A stretch of 9,556 nucleotides of DNA from positions 1 through 9,556 of the forward strand of contig CAZVME010000100.1 of NCBI GenBank assembly GCA_964628835.1, written 5' to 3'. The notes beneath the pieces were generated by a model. It was not told where the DNA came from. It worked only from the letters and a program-made list of their open reading frames with translations, and made no database searches. A program made the position numbers and the translations under genes. Origin of the DNA: JAAGZL01 sp964628835 (GTDB lineage Bacteria > Pseudomonadota > Gammaproteobacteria > Chromatiales > Chromatiaceae). Of this stretch, positions 1-7,309 are shown piece by piece (positions within the stretch are counted from its first letter, which is position 1; each line of letters begins with the position of its first letter).

Positions 1-27
1 CTTTTGGGGACTTGGATGTCCCAAAAG
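1..27. repeat. bulged inverted repeat after proA
   Basis: CTTTTGGGGAC (1-11) pairs with GTCCCAAAAG (18-27) around a six-base loop, with one extra G. On the minus strand, the direction of proA transcription, no clean T-run is seen inside the window, so it is not called as a terminator. It overlaps the possible nadD start and could affect translation there. Confidence 0.45.
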
Positions 28-31
28 GCAT
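1..31 (-). CDS. possible start of nadD (nicotinate-nucleotide adenylyltransferase), cut by window edge
   Basis: An ATG at 31-29 on the minus strand lies 29 bases after the proA stop and opens a frame reading MPFGTSKSPK to the window edge. In Pseudomonas and relatives proA is followed on the same strand by nadD, and NadD proteins often have a few variable residues before their GGTFDP nucleotide-binding motif. That motif would lie outside the window, so the identification rests on gene order alone. No clear ribosome binding site precedes the ATG, and the real start could lie further downstream, outside the window. The same bases form a bulged hairpin. Confidence 0.3.
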   Translation of the reverse strand, partial: MPFGTSKSPK

Positions 32-60
32 CACGAGATCAAAGACTCGCTTATCCCTTG

Positions 61-1332
61 TCATTCCCGAATATGCCCGTCACCAAGAACGATAAACTTT
101 ACTGAGGTAAGCCCCTCCAGCCCCACCGGGCCACGGGCGTGAAACTTGTCGGTGCTGATGCCGATCTCGGCCCCCAGTCCGTACTCGAAGCCATCTGCAA
201 AGCGGGTGGAGGCGTTGACCATCACTGAGCTGGAGTCCACCTCGCGCAGGAAGCGGCGGGCCCGGGTGTAGTTCTCGGTGATGATACTCTCGGTGTGGCC
301 GGAGCTGTGACGGTTGATATGTTCTATGGCCTCGTCCAGGTCTTTTACCACCTTGATGGAGAGGATCGGCGCCAGGTATTCGGTATCCCAGTCTTCGGCG
401 TTGGCCGCTGTGGCCTGTGCAATTAGACCCGTAGTGGTTTCGCAGCCGCGCAGTTCCACTCCTTTCTCCAGCAGCATTCCACCAAGCTCAGGCAGTATTG
501 CTTCAGCGATGCTCTCTGATACCAGCAGGGTCTCCAGGGTGTTGCAGGTGCCATAGCGTTGGGTCTTGGCGTTGAAGGTGACCTGTAGGGCCTTCTCCAT
601 ATCCGCCTCGTCGTCTATGTAGCTGTGGCAGATGCCGTCCAGGTGTTTGATCACCGGCACCCGGGCATTGTTGCTGATGCGCTCGATCAGGCCCTTACCG
701 CCACGGGGGATGATTACGTCCACATACTCCGGCATGCTGATCAGCATGCCAACCGCCTCGCGGTCGGTGGTGGCTATCACCTGTACTGCATCGGCGTGTA
801 ACCCGCTCTTCTCCAGGCCTAGCTGAATGATGCCGGCAATGGCCTGGTTGGAGTGGAAGGCCTCGGAACCGCCGCGCAGTACCGTGGCGTTGCCGGATTT
901 CAGGCACAGGGCGGCGGCATCTGCGGTCACGTTAGGGCGGGATTCGTATATAATCCCCACCACGCCCAGGGGTACGCGCATGTGTCCCACCTGGATGCCG
1001 GTGGGGCGGTAGTTCATGTCGAAGATCTCTCCGATGGGGTCGGGCAGGGCGGCGATCTGGCGCAGCCCCTCTATCATGCTGTCGATGTGGGCCTGGGTCA
1101 GTTCCAGGCGATCCAGCAGGGCGGCATCCAGCCCCTTCTCGGCACCGGACTGCATATCCTTCTGGTTCTCCTGGATCAGTGCTGCGCGGCCATGATCGAT
1201 ATCATCGGCTATGGCCAGCAGGGCGCTGTTCTTCTCTGCGGTGCTGGCGGCTGCCAGGATCCTGGAGGCGTCCCTGGCCCTACGTCCCACATCTCGCATG
1301 TATGTGTTTAAGTCATGAATTTGGTTCGACAT
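61..1332 (-). CDS. proA: glutamate-5-semialdehyde dehydrogenase (gamma-glutamyl phosphate reductase)
   Basis: ProA is a cytoplasmic enzyme that reduces gamma-glutamyl phosphate to glutamate-5-semialdehyde with NADPH, the second step of proline synthesis from glutamate. The 423-residue product has the usual family length. It shows the aldehyde-dehydrogenase-like core: PLGVVGIIYESRPNVT near 121-136, IPRGGKGLIERI near 208-219, the catalytic-cysteine segment YGTCNTLETLL with Cys263, the family signature around DLDEAIEHINRHSSGHTE, and the C-terminal GLGAEIGISTDKFHARGPVG. The start is ATG 1332; the Shine-Dalgarno (SD) sequence is weak (TATAGAA just upstream). The gene is 144 bases downstream of holA, so it may be read from that operon or from its own promoter in the gap. 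Its partner proB is not in the window. The identification is secure. Confidence 0.97.
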   Translation of the reverse strand: MSNQIHDLNTYMRDVGRRARDASRILAAASTAEKNSALLAIADDIDHGRAALIQENQKDMQSGAEKGLDAALLDRLELTQAHIDSMIEGLRQIAALPDPIGEIFDMNYRPTGIQVGHMRVPLGVVGIIYESRPNVTADAAALCLKSGNATVLRGGSEAFHSNQAIAGIIQLGLEKSGLHADAVQVIATTDREAVGMLISMPEYVDVIIPRGGKGLIERISNNARVPVIKHLDGICHSYIDDEADMEKALQVTFNAKTQRYGTCNTLETLLVSESIAEAILPELGGMLLEKGVELRGCETTTGLIAQATAANAEDWDTEYLAPILSIKVVKDLDEAIEHINRHSSGHTESIITENYTRARRFLREVDSSSVMVNASTRFADGFEYGLGAEIGISTDKFHARGPVGLEGLTSVKFIVLGDGHIRE

Positions 1333-1368
1333 TTCTATATAAAACCCGTTTTTGTGTCTGATTGGGTG

Positions 1369-1415
1369 ATTCTATCAAATATCCGGGGTGTGCATGCTAT
1401 TGGCTAAATTGCCAA
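1369..1415 (-). promoter_or_regulatory. candidate proA promoter with upstream palindrome
   Basis: The holA-proA gap contains a -10-like TAGAAT (minus strand, 1374-1369) 37 bases before the proA ATG, but no convincing -35 at the right distance. Just upstream lies the inverted repeat TTGGCTAAATTGCCAA (1400-1415), with perfect TTGGC/GCCAA arms. Its centre would be about 45 bases before a start of transcription near 1362, where an activator could bind and replace a -35. The palindrome is seen directly; the regulatory role is inferred and no known regulator is assigned. Confidence 0.3.
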
Positions 1416-1425
1416 GCCTAGATAT

Positions 1426-1476
1426 GGCCCTTGGATAGTCGCAGGCAGCGGGATGGATGCGACCTGGTGTTGGGCC
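1426..1476. repeat. nested inverted repeats directly after holA
   Basis: An outer pair GGCCC (1426-1430) and GGGCC (1472-1476) encloses an inner pair GTCGCA (1438-1443) and TGCGAC (1458-1463). The block starts one base past the holA stop codon. There is no T-run on the minus strand, so it is not a classic intrinsic terminator. It could slow or partly end transcription between holA and proA; this is inference. Confidence 0.35.
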
Positions 1477-2502
1477 TCAGGGCCTGGAGATTACGGCCTT
1501 GCCAGACAGGCGGGTGGTGATCTCCTGCATCAGTTGCCAGGGATCACTTCTCTCTCTGCCCTTGATGGCGCGATCGGTACGGCCGCAGAGTATCAGTAGG
1601 CCACGTAGGCTGTTGCTGCTGAGCCGTTGCAGTCCAGTGGCGACCAGCTGCTTGCGCTTCTCCCATATCTCACGTCTGGCGGCGATGGCCTGCTGCGGAG
1701 AGCGGCCTTTGCTGGTCTCGTAGGATAGTTCCGCCAACAGGCGGATCTCCCGGGTGAGGGCCCAGAGCACCACCGGGGCAGGGGTGCCTTCACCGCGCAG
1801 TCCGTTAATGATCTTCACGCAGTAGGCGGTCTTACCCTGTAGGGCGCTGTCCACCAGATTAAATACGTCATAACGGGCGCTGTCTGATACCGCTTCGGTG
1901 AGCTGTTCCAGGCTGATTGTCCCCGGACCATGCAGCAGAAGCAGTTTCTCTATCTCCTGAGATGCAGCCAGCAGGTTTCCCTCGATACGCTCTGCGAGTA
2001 CGCCTACCACGCCCGGCTCCGGTATCAGTCCACTGTTGCGCATGCGCTGCTCTATCCAGGGTGGCAGACGCTGACTCTCAATGGGCCAGATCTGGATTAC
2101 CGCCCCGACCTTGTCCAGGGCCTTGAACCATTTGCTGTTGCTTTGGCTGCGCTCCAGCTTGGGCATGGTTAACAGCAGGATGGTGTCTTGCGGTGGGCGT
2201 GCGGCGTACTCAACCAGGGCTTTTCCACCCATCGCTCCTGGTTTGCCTGACGGTAGACGCAGGTCCAGGATACGTTGCTGTGCAAACAGGGAGAGGCTGT
2301 CTGCCGCATGGCTTAGTTCATTCCAGTCGAAGCGGCGGTCGGCCTCGATGATGCTGCGGTCGTCAAAGCCCTTGGTCCGGGCCTCTAATCTTATCAGGTC
2401 GGTCGTTTCGTCCACCTGCAGTGGCTCGTCACCGGTGACAAGGTAGACCGGGTGTAGCCCCTGTTTGAGTTTGCTTGCAAGTTCGTTTGAGCGCAGTCGC
2501 AT
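1477..2502 (-). CDS. holA: DNA polymerase III subunit delta
   Basis: HolA is the delta subunit of the clamp-loader complex; it opens the sliding beta clamp so that the replicase can be loaded on primed DNA. The product has 341 residues against 343 in E. coli. The N-terminus MRLRSNELASKLKQGLHPVYLVTGDEPL lines up with the E. coli start, and the segment around GDEPLQVDETTDLIR is the typical beginning of the AAA+-like domain, which has no functional Walker A site in this family. The central region and the C-terminal helical collar (from about residue 210) are also of the family kind. ATG 2502 lies four bases after the lptE stop and has no visible SD of its own, so translation is probably coupled to lptE. 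Gene order lptE-holA is conserved in gammaproteobacteria. Confidence 0.95.
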   Translation of the reverse strand: MRLRSNELASKLKQGLHPVYLVTGDEPLQVDETTDLIRLEARTKGFDDRSIIEADRRFDWNELSHAADSLSLFAQQRILDLRLPSGKPGAMGGKALVEYAARPPQDTILLLTMPKLERSQSNSKWFKALDKVGAVIQIWPIESQRLPPWIEQRMRNSGLIPEPGVVGVLAERIEGNLLAASQEIEKLLLLHGPGTISLEQLTEAVSDSARYDVFNLVDSALQGKTAYCVKIINGLRGEGTPAPVVLWALTREIRLLAELSYETSKGRSPQQAIAARREIWEKRKQLVATGLQRLSSNSLRGLLILCGRTDRAIKGRERSDPWQLMQEITTRLSGKAVISRP

Positions 2503-2518
2503 CTGGTTATTTCAGATG
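2500..2518. promoter_or_regulatory. hairpin over the lptE stop and holA start
   Basis: CATCTG (2500-2505) and CAGATG (2513-2518) are perfect six-base arms around a seven-base loop. In the minus-strand mRNA the stem holds the holA ATG, while the lptE stop codon TAA sits in the loop. Ribosomes ending lptE would melt this stem, which fits translational coupling and the missing SD of holA. The pairing is seen directly; the mechanism is inferred. Confidence 0.45.
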
Positions 2519-3013
2519 GGCCTGTATCCGCAATGTGATTATTCTGGCCAGCTCCTGCTGGATACCCTCGGTCAGTTGTCTCGCCTCTGTGGTTTTTCCC
2601 AGCTTCTGCTCCTCGGTGTTTATATAGTTGCGCACCACCTTAATGTCTTGCTTTGGTACCAGGGTCTCGCCGGACGCATCCAACAGGTCAAAGCTGAGGG
2701 TGTGCCGCAGTTCGGTTTGCGCTACTTTGCCTGAGCCGTCCACGGAGAGGGTGCGGCTCTTTTTCCGGTAGCTGGAGATGCGCAGCATGGTATTGGCTTC
2801 TTTGCGTTCTTCGGTCACCTGTACTGTATTGCTCTTCAGGCGGTGCGACAGTTCCTGGCCCAGGCCTGAATATGTTTTTAGTCCGTTAATGATCACCGGG
2901 CTGATAGAGGCCGGCAGCTCAGCACCCTGACGCAGGTGGAAGCCACATCCATGCAGGAAGAGTAGCGTGAGGAGGAGTGTGACCCATCTTATGCCGGGGA
3001 TCGATTTATGCAT
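2507..3013 (-). CDS. lptE: LPS-assembly lipoprotein LptE
   Basis: LptE (formerly RlpB) is an outer-membrane lipoprotein that plugs the LptD barrel and helps insert lipopolysaccharide into the outer leaflet. The 168-residue product starts with a short basic stretch and a hydrophobic segment (about 10-20). The lipobox LHGC follows, with Cys23 as the predicted lipidated residue after signal peptidase II cleavage; GCGFHLR is typical of the family. Residue 24 is glycine rather than aspartate, which fits sorting to the outer membrane. The body is a variable, mostly beta/alpha fold. ATG 3013 is preceded by a clear SD (AGGAGA, seven bases upstream). The gene lies 30 bases after leuS and four before holA, the standard context. 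Confidence 0.95.
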   Translation of the reverse strand: MHKSIPGIRWVTLLLTLLFLHGCGFHLRQGAELPASISPVIINGLKTYSGLGQELSHRLKSNTVQVTEERKEANTMLRISSYRKKSRTLSVDGSGKVAQTELRHTLSFDLLDASGETLVPKQDIKVVRNYINTEEQKLGKTTEARQLTEGIQQELARIITLRIQAHLK

Positions 3014-3043
3014 TGTTTTCTCCTGAATATTATTCTGTTTGCT

Positions 3044-5650
3044 CTAGGCAACTATGTTGACCAGTTTGTTGGGCACCACGATCACTTTTTTGACCGGATT
3101 GTCCCCGATAAATTTTTGTACTTTGTCATTTGCCAGTGCCGCCTCCTGGACGGCATCCTTGTTCATGTCTGCAGCCACCTGAATTTTGGCCCTGACCTTG
3201 CCGTTTACCTGCACCACGTACTGAATGGCATCCCGTTTCAGGGCCGATTCATCCGCCTGTGGCCAATCGCTCTCCAGGATATTGTCACCATAGCCAAGTT
3301 TTTTCCAGAGGAAATGGGTGGTGTGGGGCGCTATGGGGCCTAACAGACGCAGGGTTATTCCCATTCCCTCATGCAGCAGGGCCTGGTCGGTGGTATTTCC
3401 GCCCAGTTTGTACAGGGTGTTGATGATCTTCATGCAGGCGGAAACCACGGTGTTGAACTGCTGGCGGTGGTAGTCGAAGGAGGCCTGTTTCAGGGTAGAG
3501 TGGATCTCCCGTCTGGCGTCCTGTTGTGCCTGGTTCAGTTCTGATAGGGCCTGTGGTAGCGGCATTGGTTTGTCCTCGGCCTCCTCCATGTTTATGGCCA
3601 GTGCCCAGAGTCGTTTCAGGAAGCGGTAGGCACCGTCCACCCCTTCGTCCGACCACTCCAGGGATTGCTCGGGAGGTGAGGTGAACATGGTGTAGAGGCG
3701 TACCGTATCGGCCCCATAGCGCTGCACCATCTCCTGGGGGTCCACGCCATTGTTTTTGGACTTGGACATCTTCTCCACGCCACCGATCTCCACCGGTTTT
3801 CCATCCGCCTGGAGGGTGGCCTCTGTGACGCGTCCCTTCTCATCATATTTGATCTCCACATCAGCCGGGTTGAACCAGTGTCTGTGGCCAGCCTCATCGA
3901 TACGGTAGAAGGTATCGGCGATCACCATGCCCTGGGTCAGCAGGCGGGTGAAGGGTTCGTCAGACTGGAGTAGGCCCACGTCCCGCAGTAGCTTGTGGTA
4001 GAAACGGGCATACAGCAGATGCAGGATGGCGTGTTCGATACCGCCGATATAGTGATCCACCGGCAGCCAGTAGTTGGCGCGCTGGTCCAGCATGCTATCG
4101 CTGGCGTCGGGGCAGGTGTAGCGGGCGTAGTACCAGGAGGACTCCATGAAGGTGTCGAAGGTGTCGGTTTCGCGCTCCGCGTCGCCGCCACACTCTGGGC
4201 AGCTGGTCTGGTACCACTCCGGCATCTTCTTGATGGGTGAGCCGCCACTGGCGTCAAACTCCACATCCTCTGGTAGCAGTACCGGCAGATCCTGTTTTGG
4301 GACCGGCACGGTGCCGCACTTGGGACAGTTGATCATGGGGATGGGCGCACCCCAGTAGCGTTGGCGGGATACTCCCCAGTCGCGCAGGCGATACTGCACC
4401 TGCTTCTCTCCCAGCTCTCTGGTGCTGAGGTCAGATGCTATGGCATCTACGGCGGCCTGATAGTCGAGACCATCATATTTGCCTGAGTTTATGCAGACAC
4501 CTTGCTGTTTGTCGGCATACCACTCCTGCCAGGCGTCGGTGGAGAAGCTCTCCCCTGCAACCTGGATTACCTGCTTGATCTCCAGGCCATAGGTCTGGGC
4601 AAAATGGAAGTCGCGTTCATCGTGGGCAGGGACCGCCATCACTGCGCCTTCGCCATAGCCGGATAATACGTAGTTACCCACCCAGATCGGGATGGATTTA
4701 CCGGTGATTGGATGGTTTACGGTGATGCCGGTATCCATCCCCTTCTTTTCCATAGTGGCCAGATCCACTTCGGCTACGCTGCCCTGATTGCACTCTTCTA
4801 TGAATGCGGCCAGTTGTGGATTGTTCTTTGCTGCGTGCTCGGCCAGTGGGTGTTCGGCGGAAACGGCGCAGAAGGTGACGCCCATAAGGGTGTCCACGCG
4901 TGTGGTGTAGACCCACAGCTGCTGCTGCTTGCCATCCAGCTCATAGGGAAAGGCAAAGCGTACGCCATGGCTCTTGCCGATCCAGTTGCGCTGCATGATG
5001 CGCACCTTCTCGGGCCAGCCTTCCATCTGCTCCATCTCGTCCAGCAACTCATCGGCATAGTCGGTAATCTTCATGAACCACTGCGGGATCTCGCGCCGCT
5101 CCACCAGGGCACCGGAACGCCAGCCGCGTCCATCGATTACCTGTTCATTGGCCAGTACGGTCTGGTCCACCGGATCCCAGTTCACCACCGAGTTCTTTTT
5201 GTACACCAGGCCTTTGCGGAACAGCTCGGTGAACAGCCACTGTTCCCACTTGTAGTATTCCGGTTGGCAGGTGGCCAGCTCGCGGTCCCAGTCGTAGCCG
5301 AAGCCGAGCTGCCTGAGCTGTCCCTTCATATACTCAATGTTGGAGTAGGTCCAGTCGGCGGGGGGCATTTTGTTTTTGATTGCAGCCCCTTCAGCCGGCA
5401 GGCCAAAGGCATCCCAGCCCATGGGCTGAAGTACATTTTTCCCCTGCATACGCTGGTAGCGGGAGATGACATCACCGATGGTGTAGTTGCGCACATGCCC
5501 CATATGCAGCTTGCCGCTGGGGTATGGGAACATGGAGAGGCAGTAGAATTTCTCCCGCTCCGGATCTTCTGTGGCCTTGAAACTCTGATGATTTTCCCAG
5601 TAAGACCGGGCCTCTGCCTCAATCTCTGCCGGGTTGAATGTCTTCTGCAT
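3044..5650 (-). CDS. leuS: leucyl-tRNA synthetase
   Basis: LeuS charges tRNA-Leu with leucine in the cytoplasm and removes mischarged products in its editing domain. The product from ATG 5650 has 868 residues (860 in E. coli). Visible motifs in order: PYPSGKLHMGH with the HIGH-type motif HMGH at 49-52; the editing domain with TTRVDTLMGVTF and GYGEGAVMAVPAHDERD; a zinc-ribbon segment with CPKC (442, 445) and CPEC (484, 487); and the KMSKS loop at 627-631. The anticodon-binding and C-terminal domains follow, ending in KKVIVVPNKLVNIVA. The frame stays open upstream to a GTG at 5686, adding 12 residues. ATG 5650 is preferred because MQKTFNPAEIE aligns with the E. coli start MQEQYRPEEIE; neither start has a strong SD. 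It is the first gene of the leuS-lptE-holA row. Confidence 0.97.
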   Translation of the reverse strand: MQKTFNPAEIEAEARSYWENHQSFKATEDPEREKFYCLSMFPYPSGKLHMGHVRNYTIGDVISRYQRMQGKNVLQPMGWDAFGLPAEGAAIKNKMPPADWTYSNIEYMKGQLRQLGFGYDWDRELATCQPEYYKWEQWLFTELFRKGLVYKKNSVVNWDPVDQTVLANEQVIDGRGWRSGALVERREIPQWFMKITDYADELLDEMEQMEGWPEKVRIMQRNWIGKSHGVRFAFPYELDGKQQQLWVYTTRVDTLMGVTFCAVSAEHPLAEHAAKNNPQLAAFIEECNQGSVAEVDLATMEKKGMDTGITVNHPITGKSIPIWVGNYVLSGYGEGAVMAVPAHDERDFHFAQTYGLEIKQVIQVAGESFSTDAWQEWYADKQQGVCINSGKYDGLDYQAAVDAIASDLSTRELGEKQVQYRLRDWGVSRQRYWGAPIPMINCPKCGTVPVPKQDLPVLLPEDVEFDASGGSPIKKMPEWYQTSCPECGGDAERETDTFDTFMESSWYYARYTCPDASDSMLDQRANYWLPVDHYIGGIEHAILHLLYARFYHKLLRDVGLLQSDEPFTRLLTQGMVIADTFYRIDEAGHRHWFNPADVEIKYDEKGRVTEATLQADGKPVEIGGVEKMSKSKNNGVDPQEMVQRYGADTVRLYTMFTSPPEQSLEWSDEGVDGAYRFLKRLWALAINMEEAEDKPMPLPQALSELNQAQQDARREIHSTLKQASFDYHRQQFNTVVSACMKIINTLYKLGGNTTDQALLHEGMGITLRLLGPIAPHTTHFLWKKLGYGDNILESDWPQADESALKRDAIQYVVQVNGKVRAKIQVAADMNKDAVQEAALANDKVQKFIGDNPVKKVIVVPNKLVNIVA

Positions 5651-5769
5651 TGTTACTGGTCCGAATAGGTGAATCAAAAACTGCACAAGGATACCGTAGC
5701 TGCTAGTACTCCAACAAGGTTATATTGATGGATACAGCGCTACCGTGGTGTTCTGCAACAAGGCACAGC

Positions 5770-5798
5770 GCGTAGGCAATGGCCTTAGTCCTTGTCAA
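5770..5798 (-). promoter_or_regulatory. candidate leuS promoter
   Basis: On the minus strand a perfect -35 hexamer TTGACA (5798-5793) is followed after 17 bases by CTACGC (5775-5770), or after 18 bases by TACGCG; both are poor -10 boxes. It would give a leader of about 110 bases before leuS. A second possibility nearer the gene is TTGTTG, 18 bases, TATCCT, ending about 40 bases before the ATG. Only the -35 is convincing, so the assignment is tentative. Confidence 0.3.
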
Positions 5799-5921
5799 GT
5801 GCTGTACGAGCGATGTACAAATTTGTTATTGCATTACTGCCGATTTGGCCCGAGTCAAAATAACGTCTGATTGATCTTGCTATCTGCCGGCTTTGGTTCA
5901 CACTATTTAATGAGCCCTGAG

Positions 5922-5941
5922 AAAAACCAGGTTTGGTTTTT
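5922..5941 (+). repeat. AT-rich hairpin followed by a T-run
   Basis: AAAAACCA (5922-5929) and TGGTTTTT (5934-5941) pair perfectly around GGTT; the T-run continues to 5942. On the plus strand this looks like a weak intrinsic terminator or attenuator just after the candidate promoter of the YbeL-type gene and about 90 bases before its ATG. The stem has only two G-C pairs, so termination would be inefficient. The structure is seen; a role is not established. Confidence 0.35.
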
Positions 5942-6033
5942 TGGTTGCTGACAGGTTGGCGACTGCTGTTGGTCAGGGACCCGATGAAACTCTGCTGTGT
6001 GCAGACAGAACTATAAGAATGGGGGGTGGGTGT

Positions 6034-6555
6034 ATGGCTCCAGATAACAATCAAGACCCGTTAGACCGCATGGTGGTTGCCTATGAGAATATGCTCCAAC
6101 GCGTGGACAATTTGTTGCAGAAGGCGGAAAAGACGGCGATCCCGACCCTGAAGAAGAGTCTGGAACATGCCCGTGAAAAGGCGGTTGAGCTGGATGAGTT
6201 GACCAGGGAGGAGGCGGAGAAGATTGCATCATATGTGGAGCGAGACCTGCATGATGCCGCAGGTTTTCTACACCAGACCGGTGAGGAGTTCCGGGAGTGG
6301 GTGCGGTTTGATTTGAAACTGATCGAGAACCGCATTCTGGATATGTTCGCCAGTGTGGCAGATAAGACGCGGCTGGAGCTGGGACGTTTTGCCGATCAGG
6401 CCAAAGATGCCACTCTCTATCACACCGGAGAGGTTACCGGCCCCGGCACCCTGGTGTGCGGTGAATGTGGTAAGGAGCTGCATTTCCACAAGACCGGGCG
6501 TATTCCACCCTGCTCTGGTTGCCATGGAACCAAGTTTGCCCGCGTGGTTGAGTAA
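6034..6555 (+). CDS. zinc-ribbon protein of the YbeL/DUF1451 family
   Basis: The 173-residue product resembles E. coli YbeL, a conserved protein of unknown function. Residues about 13-125 are highly charged and helical, with likely coiled-coil stretches (AEKTAIPTLKKSLEHAREKA and following). A C-terminal segment YHTGEVTGPGTLVCGECGKE leads into a zinc ribbon with Cys142, Cys145, Cys160 and Cys163. The match to YbeL (YHSGEVVGLGNLVCEKC) and the divergent position next to leuS, as in E. coli, both support the call. ATG 6034 was chosen because it begins just before the conserved helical part; the upstream G-run GGGGGGTGGG can act as SD. ATG 6019, five codons earlier and in frame, is an alternative. 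No signal peptide or membrane segment is visible. Its cellular role is unknown. Confidence 0.9.
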   Translation: MAPDNNQDPLDRMVVAYENMLQRVDNLLQKAEKTAIPTLKKSLEHAREKAVELDELTREEAEKIASYVERDLHDAAGFLHQTGEEFREWVRFDLKLIENRILDMFASVADKTRLELGRFADQAKDATLYHTGEVTGPGTLVCGECGKELHFHKTGRIPPCSGCHGTKFARVVE

Positions 6556-6619
6556 GATGTGGGCAGGCTTTGTGAGCCCGCACAACCCAGTACCATAAAC
6601 CTGGAGTAGCCAGGAAATA

Positions 6620-6646
6620 AAAACACCCGCGTTAAGCGGGTGTTTT
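6620..6646. terminator. bidirectional Rho-independent terminator
   Basis: AAAACACCCGC (6620-6630) and GCGGGTGTTTT (6636-6646) form an 11-base perfect stem around GTTAA. The A-run on one side and T-run on the other give a usable U-tract in both directions. It lies between the convergent YbeL-type gene (ends 6555) and rpmG (ends 6667) and can end both transcripts. Confidence 0.93.
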
Positions 6647-6666
6647 GCATGGATGCTGAAAGATCC

Positions 6667-6822
6667 TTATTTGATCTTGGCTTCCTTGTACATGACATGC
6701 TTGCGGACCTTGGGATCAAATTTTTTGATCTCCATCTTTCCGGTCATGGTGCGTTTGTTCTTGGTGGTGGTATAGAAGTGGCCGGTTCCGGCACTGGATA
6801 CTAGTCTGATTTTATCACGCAT
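6667..6822 (-). CDS. rpmG: 50S ribosomal protein L33
   Basis: L33 is a small protein of the large ribosomal subunit near the E site. The minus strand encodes 51 residues, MRDKIRLVSSAGTGHFYTTT to MYKEAKIK, matching E. coli L33 almost throughout (KLVSSAGTGHFYTTTKNKRT, KKFDP, YKEAKIK). It lacks the E. coli N-terminal residues MAKG and has no zinc-binding CxxC pairs, so it is the zinc-free type. ATG 6822 has a good SD (AAGGGG, eight bases upstream). It follows rpmB by 11 bases and is read with it; transcription ends at the bidirectional terminator. Confidence 0.97.
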   Translation of the reverse strand: MRDKIRLVSSAGTGHFYTTTKNKRTMTGKMEIKKFDPKVRKHVMYKEAKIK

Positions 6823-6833
6823 GCTATTTCCCC

Positions 6834-7070
6834 TTAGACCTTTTCACCGCGGGCACGTAACTCAGACAGTACGGTGTCTATGCCCTTTTTGTCGATGATG
6901 CGCATGCCATTGGATGATACACGCAGACGGACCCAACGCTTCTCGCCTTCTACCCAAAAGCGCTTGAAGTGCAGATTTGGCAGAAAACGGCGTTTGGTCT
7001 TGTTGTGGGCATGTGAAACATTGTTGCCCGTTACTGGACGTTTGCCCGTGACCTGACACACTTTGGACAT
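6834..7070 (-). CDS. rpmB: 50S ribosomal protein L28
   Basis: L28 is a protein of the large ribosomal subunit. The 78-residue product (MSKVCQVTGKRPVTGNNVSH ... IDKKGIDTVLSELRARGEKV) has the same length as E. coli L28 and differs only at scattered positions. ATG 7070 has a clear SD (GAGGA, seven bases upstream). It is the first gene of the rpmB-rpmG pair, which is conserved next to radC in enterobacteria. A good promoter lies at 7128-7156 and a small hairpin in the leader. Confidence 0.98.
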   Translation of the reverse strand: MSKVCQVTGKRPVTGNNVSHAHNKTKRRFLPNLHFKRFWVEGEKRWVRLRVSSNGMRIIDKKGIDTVLSELRARGEKV

Positions 7071-7102
7071 GGTTGAATCCTCAAAAAATAAACTGGTTTC
7101 CT

Positions 7103-7114
7103 CCCCACAAGGGG
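7103..7114 (-). promoter_or_regulatory. leader hairpin of rpmB
   Basis: In the minus-strand RNA CCCC, TTGT loop, GGGG forms a tight four-pair hairpin, which TTTC/GAAA flanks may extend across a small internal loop. It lies just after the predicted transcription start and contains an SD-like GGGGAGGA not used by any start codon. It could stabilise the 5' end or serve feedback control by a ribosomal protein; neither is shown by the sequence. Confidence 0.3.
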
Positions 7115-7127
7115 TGAAAGAGGCGGA

Positions 7128-7156
7128 TTTATATCAGATAGGATTCATGGATACAA
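7128..7156 (-). promoter_or_regulatory. sigma-70 promoter of rpmB-rpmG
   Basis: On the minus strand TTGTAT (7156-7151) and TATAAA (7133-7128) are separated by 17 bases, close to consensus. Transcription would begin near 7121, giving a leader of about 50 bases before rpmB. This is the best promoter in the window and fits the high demand for ribosomal proteins. Confidence 0.8.
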
Positions 7157-7309
7157 GTTTTTATGTTGAATTAGCCATTTTTTCATAGCCTTGGGAATTT
7201 TGGCGACTATATGCGTAACGGCCCATGGCCGATAAAAACCACATAATTATCAATGCGGTACATGTTATGCTGCATGTTTTTCTGGGATCATTGTCTGGCA
7301 CGCTGTCCA

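Larger units (their letters stand above)
5651..6033. other. divergent intergenic region, leuS to YbeL-type gene
   Basis: This 383-base stretch has no convincing gene. It separates two divergent genes and should hold both promoters. Towards leuS there is the TTGACA-based candidate. Towards the plus-strand gene there is a -10-like TTTAAT (5906-5911) with a weak -35-like CTGCCG (5884-5889) at 16 bases. A hairpin lies at 5922-5941. The plus-strand frame of the YbeL-type gene stays open back to a TTG at 5941, but these 31 codons have no start with a good SD and are unlike the family N-terminus. No T-box or other known riboswitch was recognised. Confidence 0.55.

Noticed and set aside
853..1311. 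152-residue open frame on the plus strand opposite proA
   Set aside because: Antisense to proA, composition driven, no recognisable domain.
4712..5668. 318-residue open frame on the plus strand opposite leuS
   Set aside because: It lies wholly antisense to a certain gene, has no SD or family motifs, and arises from leuS codon bias.
5651..5686. Upstream GTG start for leuS
   Set aside because: The 12 extra residues do not match the family, and the ATG at 5650 aligns with the E. coli start.
7206..7300. Terminator after radC
   Set aside because: CGGCC-CAT-GGCCG and ACATG/CATGT pairs are short and have no T-run in the radC direction; transcription may run on into rpmB.
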